A DNA stretch of 64,000 bases from Pseudomonas lactis. Its GTDB lineage: Bacteria; Pseudomonadota; Gammaproteobacteria; Pseudomonadales; Pseudomonadaceae. The notes under the pieces were generated by a model. It was not told where the DNA came from and did no database searches. It saw nothing but the letters and a program-made list of their open reading frames with translations. The DNA is taken from NCBI RefSeq assembly GCF_001439845.1, contig NZ_JYLO01000003.1, forward strand, positions 372,001-436,000. Direction: 5' to 3'. This document shows, piece after piece, positions 10,104 through 19,347 of the stretch; the stretch's first letter is position 1, and every line of letters begins with the position of its first letter. The position numbers and the translations under genes are program-made.

Positions 10104-11345
10104 TTAACCGCGTGGAGTCGCGACGCTTGCGAGCTTGGGCGCGGGTTTTTCCGGCGCCACTTGCTCCAGGTTGCTGGCTTCAAGCGCTTGTCGTTGTTGG
10201 GCCAAGGCGGCGAGGGTTTCCTTGCTGGCCATCGGGATGGTTTCCGGCGCGACCGGCGAGCCTGGGCGCACACGTTGCAGGCCCTTGACGATCACGGTGT
10301 CGTCCTTGGTCAGGCCACTGCGCACGATGCGTAAACCTTCGATTTTCGGCCCCAGTTCCACCGCGCGATAAGCCGGCTTGTCGCCGTCCATCACCAGTAC
10401 GAATTTCTTGCCCAGGTCGGTGCCGACCGCTTCGTCATTGATCAATACGGCCGAATAGGTGCCGCTGCCGACCAGCTTCAAGCGCGCATACAGGCCAGGG
10501 GTGTATTCGCCCTTGCTGTTGTCGAACACTGCACGGCCACGGATGGTGCCAGTGGCCGGGTTGACCTGGTTGTCGACGAAGTTCATCTGGCCCAGGTGCG
10601 GGTTGCCGGTTTCGTTGGACAGGCCCAGGTACACAGGGGTGGTTGCGCCACGCCGGCCTTCGCGGGCCAGTTCGGTGTACTTGAGGAACACGCGCTCATC
10701 GGCGTCGAAGTAGGCGTAGACCTTATCGGTGGAGACCACGCTGGTGAGTGCAGTGGTATCGGCGGTCACCAGGTTGCCGGCGGTGATTTCGGCACGGCTG
10801 ACGCGGCCACTGATGGGCGAGGTCACGCGGGTGAAGCTCAGGTTCAGCTTGGCCAGGTCCAACTGCGCCTGGATCCCGGCCATGGCCGCGCGGGCTTCCT
10901 GGGCGGCGGTGGTGCGCGAGTCAGCCAGTTCGGCGGAGATCGCATTGCTCTGGCGCAGGCGCTCGCCACGTTGCGCTTCGTTTTCACTGCGAGTGGCGGC
11001 GGCTTTGGTCTGCGCTAGCTGGGCTTCGAGGCGGCGCACTTCGGCCTGGAACGGGCGAGGGTCGATCTGGAACAGCAGGTCGCCTTTCTTCACCAGCGCG
11101 CCTTCGGTGAACGCCACCTGGTCAATCTGGCCGGACACTCGCGGACGAATCTGCACGGTTTCCGGCGCTTCAAGGCGCCCGGTGAACTCGTCCCATTCGT
11201 TGACCGGTTGTTCTAACACCTTGGCCACGCTGACCTTGGCAGGAGGCATGGCGGCCGCTTGTTCCGGGGACTTGCCGCACGCGCTCATCACCACCACGGC
11301 CAAGATCGCCAAGGGGAAGCGCAAATGTTTAAGTGACTGTTCCAT
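10104..11345 (-). CDS. mexE: MexE, RND periplasmic adaptor (membrane fusion) lipoprotein
   Basis: I chose ATG 11345 (413 residues). The frame opens 13 codons earlier, but starting at MEQSLKHLRF places a clean lipoprotein signal (LAVVVMSACGKS) at the N-terminus and matches known MexE. The order is lipoyl/barrel-sandwich half, alpha-hairpin (about 95-165, rich in Ala/Gln/Glu), second lipoyl half, beta-barrel and membrane-proximal domain. It is the first gene of mexEF-oprN. The ~200 bp upstream hold two inverted repeats, described separately. Confidence 0.92.
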   Translation of the reverse strand: MEQSLKHLRFPLAILAVVVMSACGKSPEQAAAMPPAKVSVAKVLEQPVNEWDEFTGRLEAPETVQIRPRVSGQIDQVAFTEGALVKKGDLLFQIDPRPFQAEVRRLEAQLAQTKAAATRSENEAQRGERLRQSNAISAELADSRTTAAQEARAAMAGIQAQLDLAKLNLSFTRVTSPISGRVSRAEITAGNLVTADTTALTSVVSTDKVYAYFDADERVFLKYTELAREGRRGATTPVYLGLSNETGNPHLGQMNFVDNQVNPATGTIRGRAVFDNSKGEYTPGLYARLKLVGSGTYSAVLINDEAVGTDLGKKFVLVMDGDKPAYRAVELGPKIEGLRIVRSGLTKDDTVIVKGLQRVRPGSPVAPETIPMASKETLAALAQQRQALEASNLEQVAPEKPAPKLASVATPRG

Positions 11346-11429
11346 GAGGTGCATCCGCCAATGTATTTGAGATGGGCGGATCATGCGCGGGGAGGTGCTA
11401 GGTCACGAATCGAATGAAGCAAAGGTAAC

Positions 11430-11446
11430 TATCATTCGGAATGATA
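11430..11446. promoter_or_regulatory. 17-bp perfect palindrome upstream of mexE
   Basis: TATCATTC-G-GAATGATA is a perfect inverted repeat 85 bp upstream of the mexE start and about 115 bp past the 3' end of the LysR gene. It fits a dimeric regulator such as a LysR or MarR/TetR protein. The flanking 30 bp recur in altered form at 33123-33164. Confidence 0.6.
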
Positions 11447-11492
11447 TAAGCGCGGAGTCAGCCCTCTAGCATGGGGGTTTTGTTAGGGAGCT

Positions 11493-11507
11493 ATCAATGT
11501 GGTTGAT
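11493..11507 (-). promoter_or_regulatory. Candidate MexT/nod-box element upstream of mexE
   Basis: On the minus strand ATCAA-CCACA-TTGAT is a perfect 5-bp inverted repeat with LysR-type spacing. It can be laid on the published MexT box form ATCA-N5-GTCGAT-N4-ACYAT with ATCA exact and 4 of 6 core positions matching; the right arm is weak. It lies about 150 bp before mexE, a plausible activator position. Assignment to MexT is inferred. Confidence 0.45.
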
Positions 11508-11562
11508 GACAAAAGACTGTTGCTCAGGGTGCAAGGAACTTTCCCAGCAACGCGAGGGCGCA

Positions 11563-12459
11563 TCACGGCGCCTCAAACGCCTCGCCCAGAAAGTCGATCA
11601 AGGACCGCACCGACGGCATCAGCCCACGCCTGGAAGGGAACACGGCGGTGATCACGCCTTCAGCGGGTTGCCATTCAGGCAATACGGCAATCAGGCGGCC
11701 ATCGGCCAGTTCGTCTTTCACGACTACCTGCGGTAGGTTGGCGATGCCCACGCCCGCCAGTGCTGCGTTTTTCAGGGTGGACATGTCATCACTGACCAGG
11801 CGTGGCGTGTGTACTACCTGCGCCGTGGCGCCGTCCGGCCCGATCAGGTCCCACAGGTACTGAAGCAACGGGTTGCCCCAATGGATAGTCGCCAGCCCGG
11901 CAAGGTCAGCTGGTAGCGAGGGCAGGGGAGCACCCTGCAAAAAAGTCGCGCTCGCCACCAGCACCTGAGGACTTTTAGCCAATACCTTCATGACCAGCTC
12001 ACTGCTTTCCAGCGGCGGGAAACACAGGTTCAAGGCCATGTCATAGCCTTCGCTGATGATGTCGACCTTGCGGTTGAAACTCTTCACGTTCAGTTCGACG
12101 CTGGCGCATTGCGCCATGAATTGGGCCAGCATCGGCGCCACCCAATAGTTGAGCAGCGCAGTGGTGCAGCTCAAGCGGATCACGCCGCGCGGCTCTGATT
12201 TGTTGAAAGCAATCACATCTTCGGCCGACTCGGCCTCGGCAATCATCGCCACGCAGTGGCGGTAGTAGGCCTGGCCGATATCGGTGACTTGGAACTGGCG
12301 CGTCGAGCGCTGTATCAGTCGTGCCCCCAGCCTGGCTTCAAGCTGGCTGACTCTGCGGCTCAAGGTCGATTTGGGCAGGTTCAGCGCACGGCCCGCCGCC
12401 GCAAAGCCGCCGTGCTCGACCACCTTGGCGTAGAGGAAGAGTTCGTTGAGGTCGAACAT
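11563..12459 (-). CDS. LysR-family transcriptional regulator (CrgA/AaeR-like group)
   Basis: A 298-residue LTTR. The N-terminal winged HTH reads FAAAGRALNLPKSTLSRRVSQLEARLG (about residues 18-45), and a periplasmic-binding-like effector domain follows. The form VVEHGGFAAAGRAL and LIQRSTRQFQVTDIG places it with the CrgA/DsdC-like LTTRs rather than MexT. It lies between the TolC-type gene and mexE on the same strand, so it could regulate either pump or neither. The palindrome at 11430-11446 is a possible target. Confidence 0.88.
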   Translation of the reverse strand: MFDLNELFLYAKVVEHGGFAAAGRALNLPKSTLSRRVSQLEARLGARLIQRSTRQFQVTDIGQAYYRHCVAMIAEAESAEDVIAFNKSEPRGVIRLSCTTALLNYWVAPMLAQFMAQCASVELNVKSFNRKVDIISEGYDMALNLCFPPLESSELVMKVLAKSPQVLVASATFLQGAPLPSLPADLAGLATIHWGNPLLQYLWDLIGPDGATAQVVHTPRLVSDDMSTLKNAALAGVGIANLPQVVVKDELADGRLIAVLPEWQPAEGVITAVFPSRRGLMPSVRSLIDFLGEAFEAP

Positions 12460-12546
12460 GGGCAGTGTTCCATTTTTGAGATGCCCAAGCTTAATCCAAA
12501 TCAGCCCTCACGTTGAGCGGATGTCAGCGCACTACTGGTCAGCGCG

Positions 12547-13890
12547 TCAGTTCAGCGTATGGCTGATATCACGCAGGCGTGCGTCGCTCAGGTTGCCGGT
12601 GGAGGCCAGCAGGTGCAACTGGGCCATCAGGATCGCATAGCGTTGTTGGGCCAGGCGTTGCTGGGTATCGGTGACTTTCTGTTGGGCATCCAGTACATCG
12701 GTGTTGATACGCGAGCCGGCTTCGAAACCGTGGGTCACGGCGGCGAGGTTGATCTGGCTGGAGTTCAAGGCCTGCTTGAGTGCGTGGTACTGGCTCATGC
12801 CATTGGTGACTTGCAGGTAGGCCTGACGTGCCTTCATGCCGGCGTTGCGACGTGCATCTTCGACTTCGTCCGCCGCCTTGCTTTGCAGTGCATGGGCTTC
12901 GCGCACGCGACTGCTGGTGCGGCCACCGCTGTAGAGGGGAACGCTCAGTTTGACCCCGACCACGGTCTGGTTATAGCGGTTTTCCGGCAACGTCACATCG
13001 TAGACATCGCCGCCGACAGAGGCGAAGCGGCCATGGGCGGCGATCAGATCCAGGGTCGGCAAATGGCCGGCCCGTTCCTTGTCGATGTCCATTTCGGCCA
13101 GGCGCTGGGCAATCTGCGCCGCCTGTACGGCAAGGTTGCCTTGTTGCGCGGTCGTGGCCCAATCATCGATGGCAGCGGGCACCGGGGCACTGAACTGCGG
13201 CTCTTTGCCTGACCACGGGCCCGCCTGCGCGGCGGTCAATTGGGTGAGTGTTTCATTGGCTATGTCCAGTGCGCCACGAGCGGCCACCTGTTCGGCGAAT
13301 GCCTGGTCGTACTTGGCCTGCACTTGGGCGAGCGCATTAGCGGTGGTAGCGCCGTCGGCCAGCAGTCGCTGGCTGCGCGTCTGGCTCTCGCGCAGGGTTT
13401 GTAGCTGTTGCGTGCGGGTGTTCAACAGTTCCTGATTGAGCAGTACATCGAAATAAGCGCGGGCGACGCGCAGCATCAGCGCTTGGCGCGCCTGTTCGGT
13501 ATGCAGTTCACTGGCGCTGATCAACAGTTTGCTTTGGTCGTGGGCGATCACGTTCTGCCAACGCAGCAGCGGCTGTGTGAGGACCACGGCGTAGGCGTTG
13601 GTGTTATTGCGATTGCGATGATAGTCGGACGAATCCTCGGCATCGACCCAGGCCGCGCCGCCGGTGACAGACAGGTCCGGCAGCAGGTTGGCACGGCTTT
13701 GCGGTTCCTTTTCTGCCGTGGCCAATTGCTGGGCCTGTGCGGCGGCGAACTGCATGTCGTGGGTCAGCGCCTTCTGGTACAGGTGGTACAAGTCATCTGC
13801 CAATACCTGAGTGGGCGCGCAGGCGAGTGCCAGCCAATACAGCGGCATGAGCAGCGGGGGGGTGTTCAGATGCAGGCCTGGAATACGCAA
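12547..13890 (-). CDS. TolC-family outer-membrane protein of the EmrAB-type pump
   Basis: A 447-residue TolC-type channel protein with a signal peptide (cleavage near QVLA-DD) and two OEP repeats. The motifs LTQPLLRW, SVPLYSGGRTSSRV and the NTDVLDAQQ form are typical of TolC rather than OprM lipoproteins, and there is no lipobox. It starts 22 nt after the emrB-like gene, so a dedicated outer-membrane exit duct is co-transcribed with the pump. Confidence 0.88.
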   Translation of the reverse strand: MRIPGLHLNTPPLLMPLYWLALACAPTQVLADDLYHLYQKALTHDMQFAAAQAQQLATAEKEPQSRANLLPDLSVTGGAAWVDAEDSSDYHRNRNNTNAYAVVLTQPLLRWQNVIAHDQSKLLISASELHTEQARQALMLRVARAYFDVLLNQELLNTRTQQLQTLRESQTRSQRLLADGATTANALAQVQAKYDQAFAEQVAARGALDIANETLTQLTAAQAGPWSGKEPQFSAPVPAAIDDWATTAQQGNLAVQAAQIAQRLAEMDIDKERAGHLPTLDLIAAHGRFASVGGDVYDVTLPENRYNQTVVGVKLSVPLYSGGRTSSRVREAHALQSKAADEVEDARRNAGMKARQAYLQVTNGMSQYHALKQALNSSQINLAAVTHGFEAGSRINTDVLDAQQKVTDTQQRLAQQRYAILMAQLHLLASTGNLSDARLRDISHTLN

Positions 13891-13912
13891 GGGGTGTGCT
13901 CCACTGAAAGAT

Positions 13913-15430
13913 TTATCGACTGAGGTGGCTTCTGCGCATCATCAGCACCATGGGAATCCCGATGGCCATCACCGCTCCCAAGGTGCCGAACAGCATGCTG
14001 AACGCCAGCATTTGCCCTTGTTCGCGCGCTTGCAGGTAAGGCATCAGGGCCAGGGCTTGTTGATGGCTTGCCAGGCCCAGGGAAAGAAACAACGGGTCGG
14101 TTTCCACACCTCCCCAGCCACTGGCCACCAGGCTCGATTCGGTGACATGCTCGGAGAGCAGGCGGTAGCGTTCCCACGAGAACCGTGTGAGCAAGGTGGC
14201 TGCGATGGCGATGCCAACGCTGCCCCCCAACTGGCGCATCAGGTTGAGTACGCCTGAGGCGCCGGAGATCAATGTCAGCGGCAGGCGGCGCATCGCCAGG
14301 TTGGTCAGCGGCACGAAGATCATGCCCAGGCCCAGGCCGCGGATCACCAAGGGCCAATACAGCGAGTCGGGGTTACTGTCGAGGGTGAACTGGGTGTGCA
14401 GGAACATCGCATAGCAGTACATGACAATGCCCAGGGTGACGAACACGCGCTCGTCGATCTTGTTTTCCTGGGACAGCTTGCCGATCACCAAGGTGCTGAT
14501 GGCGCTGGCCACCGCCCCGGGGAAAATCACCAACCCGCTCTGGTAAGCGCTCTGCGCCAGCAGGGTCTGCAAGAACAGCGGCACCATGAACAACGTGCTG
14601 TACAGCCCGAAGCCCACGCAGAACGCACAGATGCACCCCATCAGGAACTCGCGGTTCTGGAACAGCGCGACATTGACGATCGGGTTGGCCACATGCCGCT
14701 CCCACCAAAAGAAGCTCACCAGGCTGAAGCTGCTGAGCAACAGGCAGGCCACGGTCCAGTTGGACGCCATCCAGTCCCAGTGCTCGCCGCGCTCCAGCAG
14801 GATCTGCAGGCTGCCCACGCCCAGGGCCAGCAAGCAGAAGCCGCTGTAGTCGACACTGGAAGGCTTTTGTTCGTTGGGCGAGTCGTTGATACACAGCCAG
14901 CACAGCAACAAGGCCACGGCACCGATCGGCAAGTTGATCAAGAAGATCCAATGCCACGACAACGTGTCGATCAGGTAGCCGCCGACGGTCGGACCCAAGG
15001 TGGGCCCCATCATCACGCCCACGCCGTACAGCGCCATGCCGCTGCTGACCTTTTCCTTGGGGAACACGTCGTAGATGATTGCCTGGGAAATCCCCAGCAA
15101 CCCGCCACCCGCCAGGCCTTGCAGCACCCGGAACGCGACCAGTTGCCAAAGTTCGGCAGACATCGCGCAGCCCAATGATGCCAGCACGAACAGCGCGGTA
15201 GAGACCAAGTAATAAGTCCGCCGGCCGAACCACGCCGACAGCCAGCCACTGACCGGAAGAATCACCACGTTGGCCACCACATAACCGGTGGAGACCCAGG
15301 AGATTTCATCCACCGACGCACCGTAGGTGCCCATCAGGCTGGGAATCGCTACGTTGACGATGGTGACATCGAGCAACTCCATCATCGACACCAGCGTGAC
15401 GGTCAGCGCAATCAGGTAAGGCGACTTCAT
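13913..15430 (-). CDS. EmrB-type DHA2-family MFS multidrug transporter
   Basis: A 505-residue protein with about 14 hydrophobic helices. DHA2 signatures are present: TIVNVAIPSLMGTYGAS near TM1, WLSAWFGRR in the loop 2-3 motif and the GVGVMMGPTLGPTVGG antiporter motif C in TM5. The ATG overlaps the stop of the adaptor gene (ATGA). With the HlyD-type adaptor and the TolC gene it forms a proton-driven tripartite exporter; the substrate cannot be told from sequence. Confidence 0.9.
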   Translation of the reverse strand: MKSPYLIALTVTLVSMMELLDVTIVNVAIPSLMGTYGASVDEISWVSTGYVVANVVILPVSGWLSAWFGRRTYYLVSTALFVLASLGCAMSAELWQLVAFRVLQGLAGGGLLGISQAIIYDVFPKEKVSSGMALYGVGVMMGPTLGPTVGGYLIDTLSWHWIFLINLPIGAVALLLCWLCINDSPNEQKPSSVDYSGFCLLALGVGSLQILLERGEHWDWMASNWTVACLLLSSFSLVSFFWWERHVANPIVNVALFQNREFLMGCICAFCVGFGLYSTLFMVPLFLQTLLAQSAYQSGLVIFPGAVASAISTLVIGKLSQENKIDERVFVTLGIVMYCYAMFLHTQFTLDSNPDSLYWPLVIRGLGLGMIFVPLTNLAMRRLPLTLISGASGVLNLMRQLGGSVGIAIAATLLTRFSWERYRLLSEHVTESSLVASGWGGVETDPLFLSLGLASHQQALALMPYLQAREQGQMLAFSMLFGTLGAVMAIGIPMVLMMRRSHLSR

Positions 15431-16494
15431 AGCGTGTGGCCGGCGTCGTCAGGTGCGGCCACTTCGACAAACGCGCTCATGCCCGGGCTCAATAGCGCCT
15501 TGTAGTCATCTGGCACATCGTTGAGCGCGATGCGCACCTGCACGCGCTGCACCACCTTGGTGAAGTTGCCCGTGGCATTCTCCTGGGGCAGCAATGAGAA
15601 CTTGGCTCCGGTGGCCGGTGCCAGGCTTTCGACGACGCCGTCGAAGGCGTGCCCGGGGAAGGCGTCCACGGTGACGCGGGCATTCTGGCCCACGCGCACG
15701 CGGCCCACCTGGGTCTCCTTGAAGTTGGCGGTAATCCACAGCGGGTCGGTGGCGATCAGGCTCATGAGCTTTTGGCCAGCGACCACAAACTGGCCAGGCT
15801 CCACTTCTTTCTTCGAAACAATGCTGCGCATCGGCGCGGTCTGGCGGGTGTCGTTGAGCTGGATCCTGGATTGTTCCAGCTCCGCTTGCGCGGCCGCGAT
15901 CCGATAGTCCTGCACCTTGAGTTCGGCTTTGTTGGCCAAGGTACTTTGAGCGGCGGCCTGGGCGTTGCTGCGCGCCACTCCCTGGGCGTGGCTTAGGGCG
16001 TCGAAACGCGCCTTGGCCACCTCCAGGTCCTGGGTGCTCAGCACGCCTTGGGCGCCGAGGCGACGGGCACGCTGGTAGTCGTTGCGCGCCTGCTCAAGGT
16101 TGGCACTCGATTGAGCCAGGGCCGCTTTTGCGGCCTCGCGCATGGCCACTGCGCCGAGCACCTGGCTGTCCAGCGCCCCCGGAACGCCTGCGCGCCCGGC
16201 GGCGGCGAGCAGCGCTTGCCACTGTGCTTCGCGCTGCTGCAACTGGTAGCGGTATTCATTGTCGCGGATCTGAAACAGCAGGTCGCCGCTTTGTACCCTG
16301 ACGTTGTCCACCACCGGCACACTGATCACCACGCCCGAGAGCTTAGCCCTTACCGGGATGATCACCCCGTCAAGTTCGGCGTTGTCGGTGCTCACATACG
16401 TGCTGGAATACTGCCAGCGCTGCCAGCCCAGCATCAGCAACCCGCCGACCACGACGCCGCACAGCGTCAGTTTTATCAACTTGCCTTTGGTCAT
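15427..16494 (-). CDS. EmrA-type HlyD-family membrane fusion protein
   Basis: From ATG 16494 the protein has 355 residues; this start has GGGAG close upstream, while the longer frame (to 16527) lacks a ribosome site. One N-terminal membrane helix (about 6-24) is followed by a lipoyl half-motif, a long alpha-hairpin (about 90-190, many Ala/Gln/Arg) and the second lipoyl/beta-barrel part (PGQFVVAGQKL, ITANFKETQVGRVRVGQ). It links the MFS pump to the TolC protein. Confidence 0.9.
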   Translation of the reverse strand: MTKGKLIKLTLCGVVVGGLLMLGWQRWQYSSTYVSTDNAELDGVIIPVRAKLSGVVISVPVVDNVRVQSGDLLFQIRDNEYRYQLQQREAQWQALLAAAGRAGVPGALDSQVLGAVAMREAAKAALAQSSANLEQARNDYQRARRLGAQGVLSTQDLEVAKARFDALSHAQGVARSNAQAAAQSTLANKAELKVQDYRIAAAQAELEQSRIQLNDTRQTAPMRSIVSKKEVEPGQFVVAGQKLMSLIATDPLWITANFKETQVGRVRVGQNARVTVDAFPGHAFDGVVESLAPATGAKFSLLPQENATGNFTKVVQRVQVRIALNDVPDDYKALLSPGMSAFVEVAAPDDAGHTL

Positions 16495-16723
16495 GTGGTA
16501 CTCCCTGTCGATGCGCGTTGGGGTCAAGCAGGCTCAGAAACGCTGTGGACCTCCCGCGCAGGGCGGTCCACCATGGGCTGGGCACTTTCGACCAAGTAGT
16601 CGATTCGCAGACACGCGCGTCCGGGCGAACACTCTTTTATTCACTTTCAGTGGAGCTGAGTGTTCTGCTGGAGGGGGTTGACGTTGTTGCGAATCAGATG
16701 CGGTGGATGTTGGCGTTTTGCTG

Positions 16724-17452
16724 TCAGTGCGTCTTGAACGAAACGCTTGGCTTGCGCAAAACCACGGCGGCAGTGCGCGGCGTCATGCCAATCATGCGGC
16801 GCATCATGCGAGCCAAATGCGCCTGGTCGGAGAAACCGCCGTCGGCAGCGGCGTCCGACAACGTCGAACCCCCGGCCAGGGATTTGGAGGCGCGTTCCAG
16901 TTTGTTCCAGATGATCCACTGGGAGAGAGAAACCCCCATCTGGTGGGTGGCGACGCAGCGCAAGCGCGGGCTGGACAACCCCACCGCCTGGGCAGCGCGA
17001 CTGACACAACCTGGGCCGTCGCGGTCCAGACGCAGAATATTCAAGGCTTTGTGAAGCCTGTGGTCGATCGGCGGGGTCATTGCCAGTAAACGCGAGAGGG
17101 CGTCGACAAAGTGCGACAGGGACGTGTTACGGCGAAAACACTCCAGCAATTCATCACTGGCCAGGGCGATGCCATCGTCTTGCAGCAACGCATTGAGCGC
17201 ACGGCCCAACACCGTGTCCGGGCTGACATACAAAAATGCCACCGGGTGACTCTCGGCTACGGCACGGTGCTCGACGTTGGGACCGATGATCACGCCTGCC
17301 GCACGGATCACCTTTCCTGGCAGTTCCAGGGTGGCGGGTTGGCCTATGCCGATGCACAGTTGGATGGCGACATGGGAGTGAGCAGTGTTTTGATCCGCAC
17401 GGCCAATGTAACCGGCCCATGAGTCGCCAAAAGTAACGCTGCCATCCCACAT
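16724..17452 (-). CDS. AraC-family transcriptional regulator next to the EmrAB-type operon
   Basis: I chose ATG 17452 (242 residues) because AAGGAAG precedes it; the frame runs on to 17524 but without a ribosome site. The first ~130 residues are a small cupin-like sensor. The C-terminal ~100 residues are an AraC HTH pair ending with GGFSDQAHLARMMRRMIGMTPR. It is on the same strand as emrA, 230 bp upstream, and is probably its regulator. The helix lacks a few usual residues of the first HTH, so DNA affinity may be atypical. Confidence 0.82.
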   Translation of the reverse strand: MWDGSVTFGDSWAGYIGRADQNTAHSHVAIQLCIGIGQPATLELPGKVIRAAGVIIGPNVEHRAVAESHPVAFLYVSPDTVLGRALNALLQDDGIALASDELLECFRRNTSLSHFVDALSRLLAMTPPIDHRLHKALNILRLDRDGPGCVSRAAQAVGLSSPRLRCVATHQMGVSLSQWIIWNKLERASKSLAGGSTLSDAAADGGFSDQAHLARMMRRMIGMTPRTAAVVLRKPSVSFKTH

Positions 17453-17678
17453 TTGAAGTCTTCCTTGACGTGTTGGGTGATTGTTCGACGCGTGCAGGGT
17501 AGGCCTGCGCGGGTCTGGGTTCAAGCGTGGAGCGGGTCGGACGCAAGACAGTCGTCACTCAAAGTACGGTTGTAAGCCTCGCCCGCTTTTTTTTGACTTA
17601 ATGTCAGATAAATCCATTATGTTGTGGGTAAATCGTGCGTTTTGGTGGCTAACACCTTAATTAAGGGAGTTATTCGGC

Positions 17679-17707
17679 TTGATAGCCGTTGCTGCTAATT
17701 CTATAAT
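17679..17707 (+). promoter_or_regulatory. Sigma-70 promoter of hipBA
   Basis: TTGATA and TATAAT are separated by exactly 17 bp. The -10 box ends 40 bp before the antitoxin-like start codon. The surrounding 150 bp are AT-rich, unlike the neighbouring genes. Confidence 0.75.
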
Positions 17708-17747
17708 TTTGGGCACTAACTGGCGCAACAAGGGATAAGTACAGGTT

Positions 17748-18065
17748 ATGTTGGATTTAAGCTTCAGCAAGCCGAGCGAAGTCGTCAAGCGCCTCTGTGA
17801 TCGCTTGCGCACAGAGCGCTTGGCGCTGGACATGACACAAGCCGAACTGGCCGGGCGCGCTGGCATTGGCACCAACACCGTGTCCAACCTTGAAGCCGGG
17901 CGAAATGTGGGGTTCGAGAACGTCGTTCGGGTGGCCATAGCGCTTGGCCGAACCAAGGAGCTCGAAGGCCTGTTTCTGCCTAAGCTAGACAGCATCGAGG
18001 ATATTCGGCGCTACGAAAACAGCGCCAATCGTCTGCGCACAAAGAGGAAGCCCGGCAATGCTTGA
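17748..18065 (+). CDS. hipB: HipB-like XRE-family antitoxin/DNA-binding protein
   Basis: A 105-residue protein with an XRE helix-turn-helix at about residues 20-75 (RLALDMTQAELAGRAGIGTN then TVSNLEAGRN). It overlaps the hipA-like gene by 8 nt, the usual translational coupling of HipBA. The expected role is to bind and neutralise HipA and repress the shared promoter. The basic C-terminal tail (RTKRKPGNA) may be the flexible antitoxin tail. Confidence 0.85.
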   Translation: MLDLSFSKPSEVVKRLCDRLRTERLALDMTQAELAGRAGIGTNTVSNLEAGRNVGFENVVRVAIALGRTKELEGLFLPKLDSIEDIRRYENSANRLRTKRKPGNA

Positions 18066-19347
18066 GCAGGTAAATGTCTTCTACGAAGGCTGGGGCGAGC
18101 GATGGCAATGGGGCTCGCTGGTCTCCACCACCGCCTTGACCGCTCGCCCGCTGATCGTGTTCGAGTACAGTAACGAAGCCAGACAAAAGGGTTTGGAACT
18201 GTGCTCATACATGCTGCCGTTGGAGGGGGCTCAGTTGCGTAGAGATTTTCCAGACCACCAACTGCATTTGCCAGGGCCTATCTACGATGCGTTGCCGGAT
18301 GGCTGGGGCATGTTGTTGATGGACCGCATGTTCAGGCGCCGCGGGCTCACCACGGCGCGCATCGGACCACTGGAGCGGCTGGCGTACATCGGTAGCAACG
18401 CGATGGGCGCCGTGACGTTTGAGCCCGTGGCGCCCGAAGGGCAGGCGTCTGAAGCCCACATCCCGCTGGAACAGCTTGCCGCCCAGGTGCAGCAAGTACT
18501 CCACGGAGACGGGGGCGAGTTCCTGCACACGTTGCTGCTGGTGGGTGGCTCGCCTCAAGGAGCACGGCCCAAGGCCCTCGTGTATCGCGACCCCGTAACC
18601 GGTGGTTTTACCACCGCCGTCACGCCAGGCTTTGAAGCGTGGTTGATCAAGTTCCCTGCCAAAGAAGAGCATGCCGAGGTATGTGCCATCGAAATGGTCT
18701 ACGCCGAATGCCTGCGCTTGTGCGGTATAGACACCCCCGACACGCAGTACTTCAGTCTGCCTGATGGGTTGGCAGCGTTTGCCAGTAAGCGATTTGACCG
18801 ACGCGATGGTCTGCGCGTCCCGATGCAAAGCCTCGCGGCGTTTACGGGCGCCAATTACCGCTCCCCGGGAGTGCTGGACTACGTCAACTTCCTGCGGGCA
18901 ACGCAGATGTGTACAAATGACGTGCGCGAGATGGCGCGGGCCTTCGAACGTGCCGTCTTCAATGTGGCGTTCAACAACAGAGACGATCACCCCAAGAACT
19001 TTGCCTACATCATGTCGCAAGGCGGTCAGTGGAGATTATCGCCGGCTTACGACGTGACCTTCTGCGAGGGGCCAGGTGGTTATCACCAGATGGATGTGAT
19101 GGGAGAAGCCCTGTCGATTTCCCGCACACAACTGCTTCGACTCGCCGAGGAGGCCGAGGTGCCACCGGACTTGGCTGGCAGCATGATTGATGGCATTTGC
19201 GAGGTGGCGCGCCGGTTTTCGGCGATCGCTGAGAACTTATACCCTCAGGATATTACGCGAGACACCTTGCGCCTGATTCAGGGCCGCATTGATGAGAACG
19301 TAGCTCGGCTAGTTCAGGGACGAGCGGGGCGAGAGGCGTCAGGCTGA
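18058..19347 (+). CDS. hipA: HipA-like serine/threonine kinase toxin
   Basis: A 429-residue protein with both HipA domains: an N-terminal couple-hipA domain (about 1-120, with GPIYDALPDGWGMLLMDR) and the kinase lobe. Kinase elements visible are the GGSPQGARPKALV ATP loop, the WLIKFP lysine, the catalytic NNRDDHPKNFAY loop and the metal-binding SPAYDVTF (a DFG equivalent). All are intact, so it is probably active. E. coli HipA inactivates glutamyl-tRNA synthetase by phosphorylation; the target of this divergent member is not known. Confidence 0.88.
   Translation: MLEQVNVFYEGWGERWQWGSLVSTTALTARPLIVFEYSNEARQKGLELCSYMLPLEGAQLRRDFPDHQLHLPGPIYDALPDGWGMLLMDRMFRRRGLTTARIGPLERLAYIGSNAMGAVTFEPVAPEGQASEAHIPLEQLAAQVQQVLHGDGGEFLHTLLLVGGSPQGARPKALVYRDPVTGGFTTAVTPGFEAWLIKFPAKEEHAEVCAIEMVYAECLRLCGIDTPDTQYFSLPDGLAAFASKRFDRRDGLRVPMQSLAAFTGANYRSPGVLDYVNFLRATQMCTNDVREMARAFERAVFNVAFNNRDDHPKNFAYIMSQGGQWRLSPAYDVTFCEGPGGYHQMDVMGEALSISRTQLLRLAEEAEVPPDLAGSMIDGICEVARRFSAIAENLYPQDITRDTLRLIQGRIDENVARLVQGRAGREASG

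Noticed and set aside
11346..11384. Longer N-terminus for MexE
   Set aside because: It would mask the lipoprotein signal; MEQ at 11345 fits known MexE proteins.
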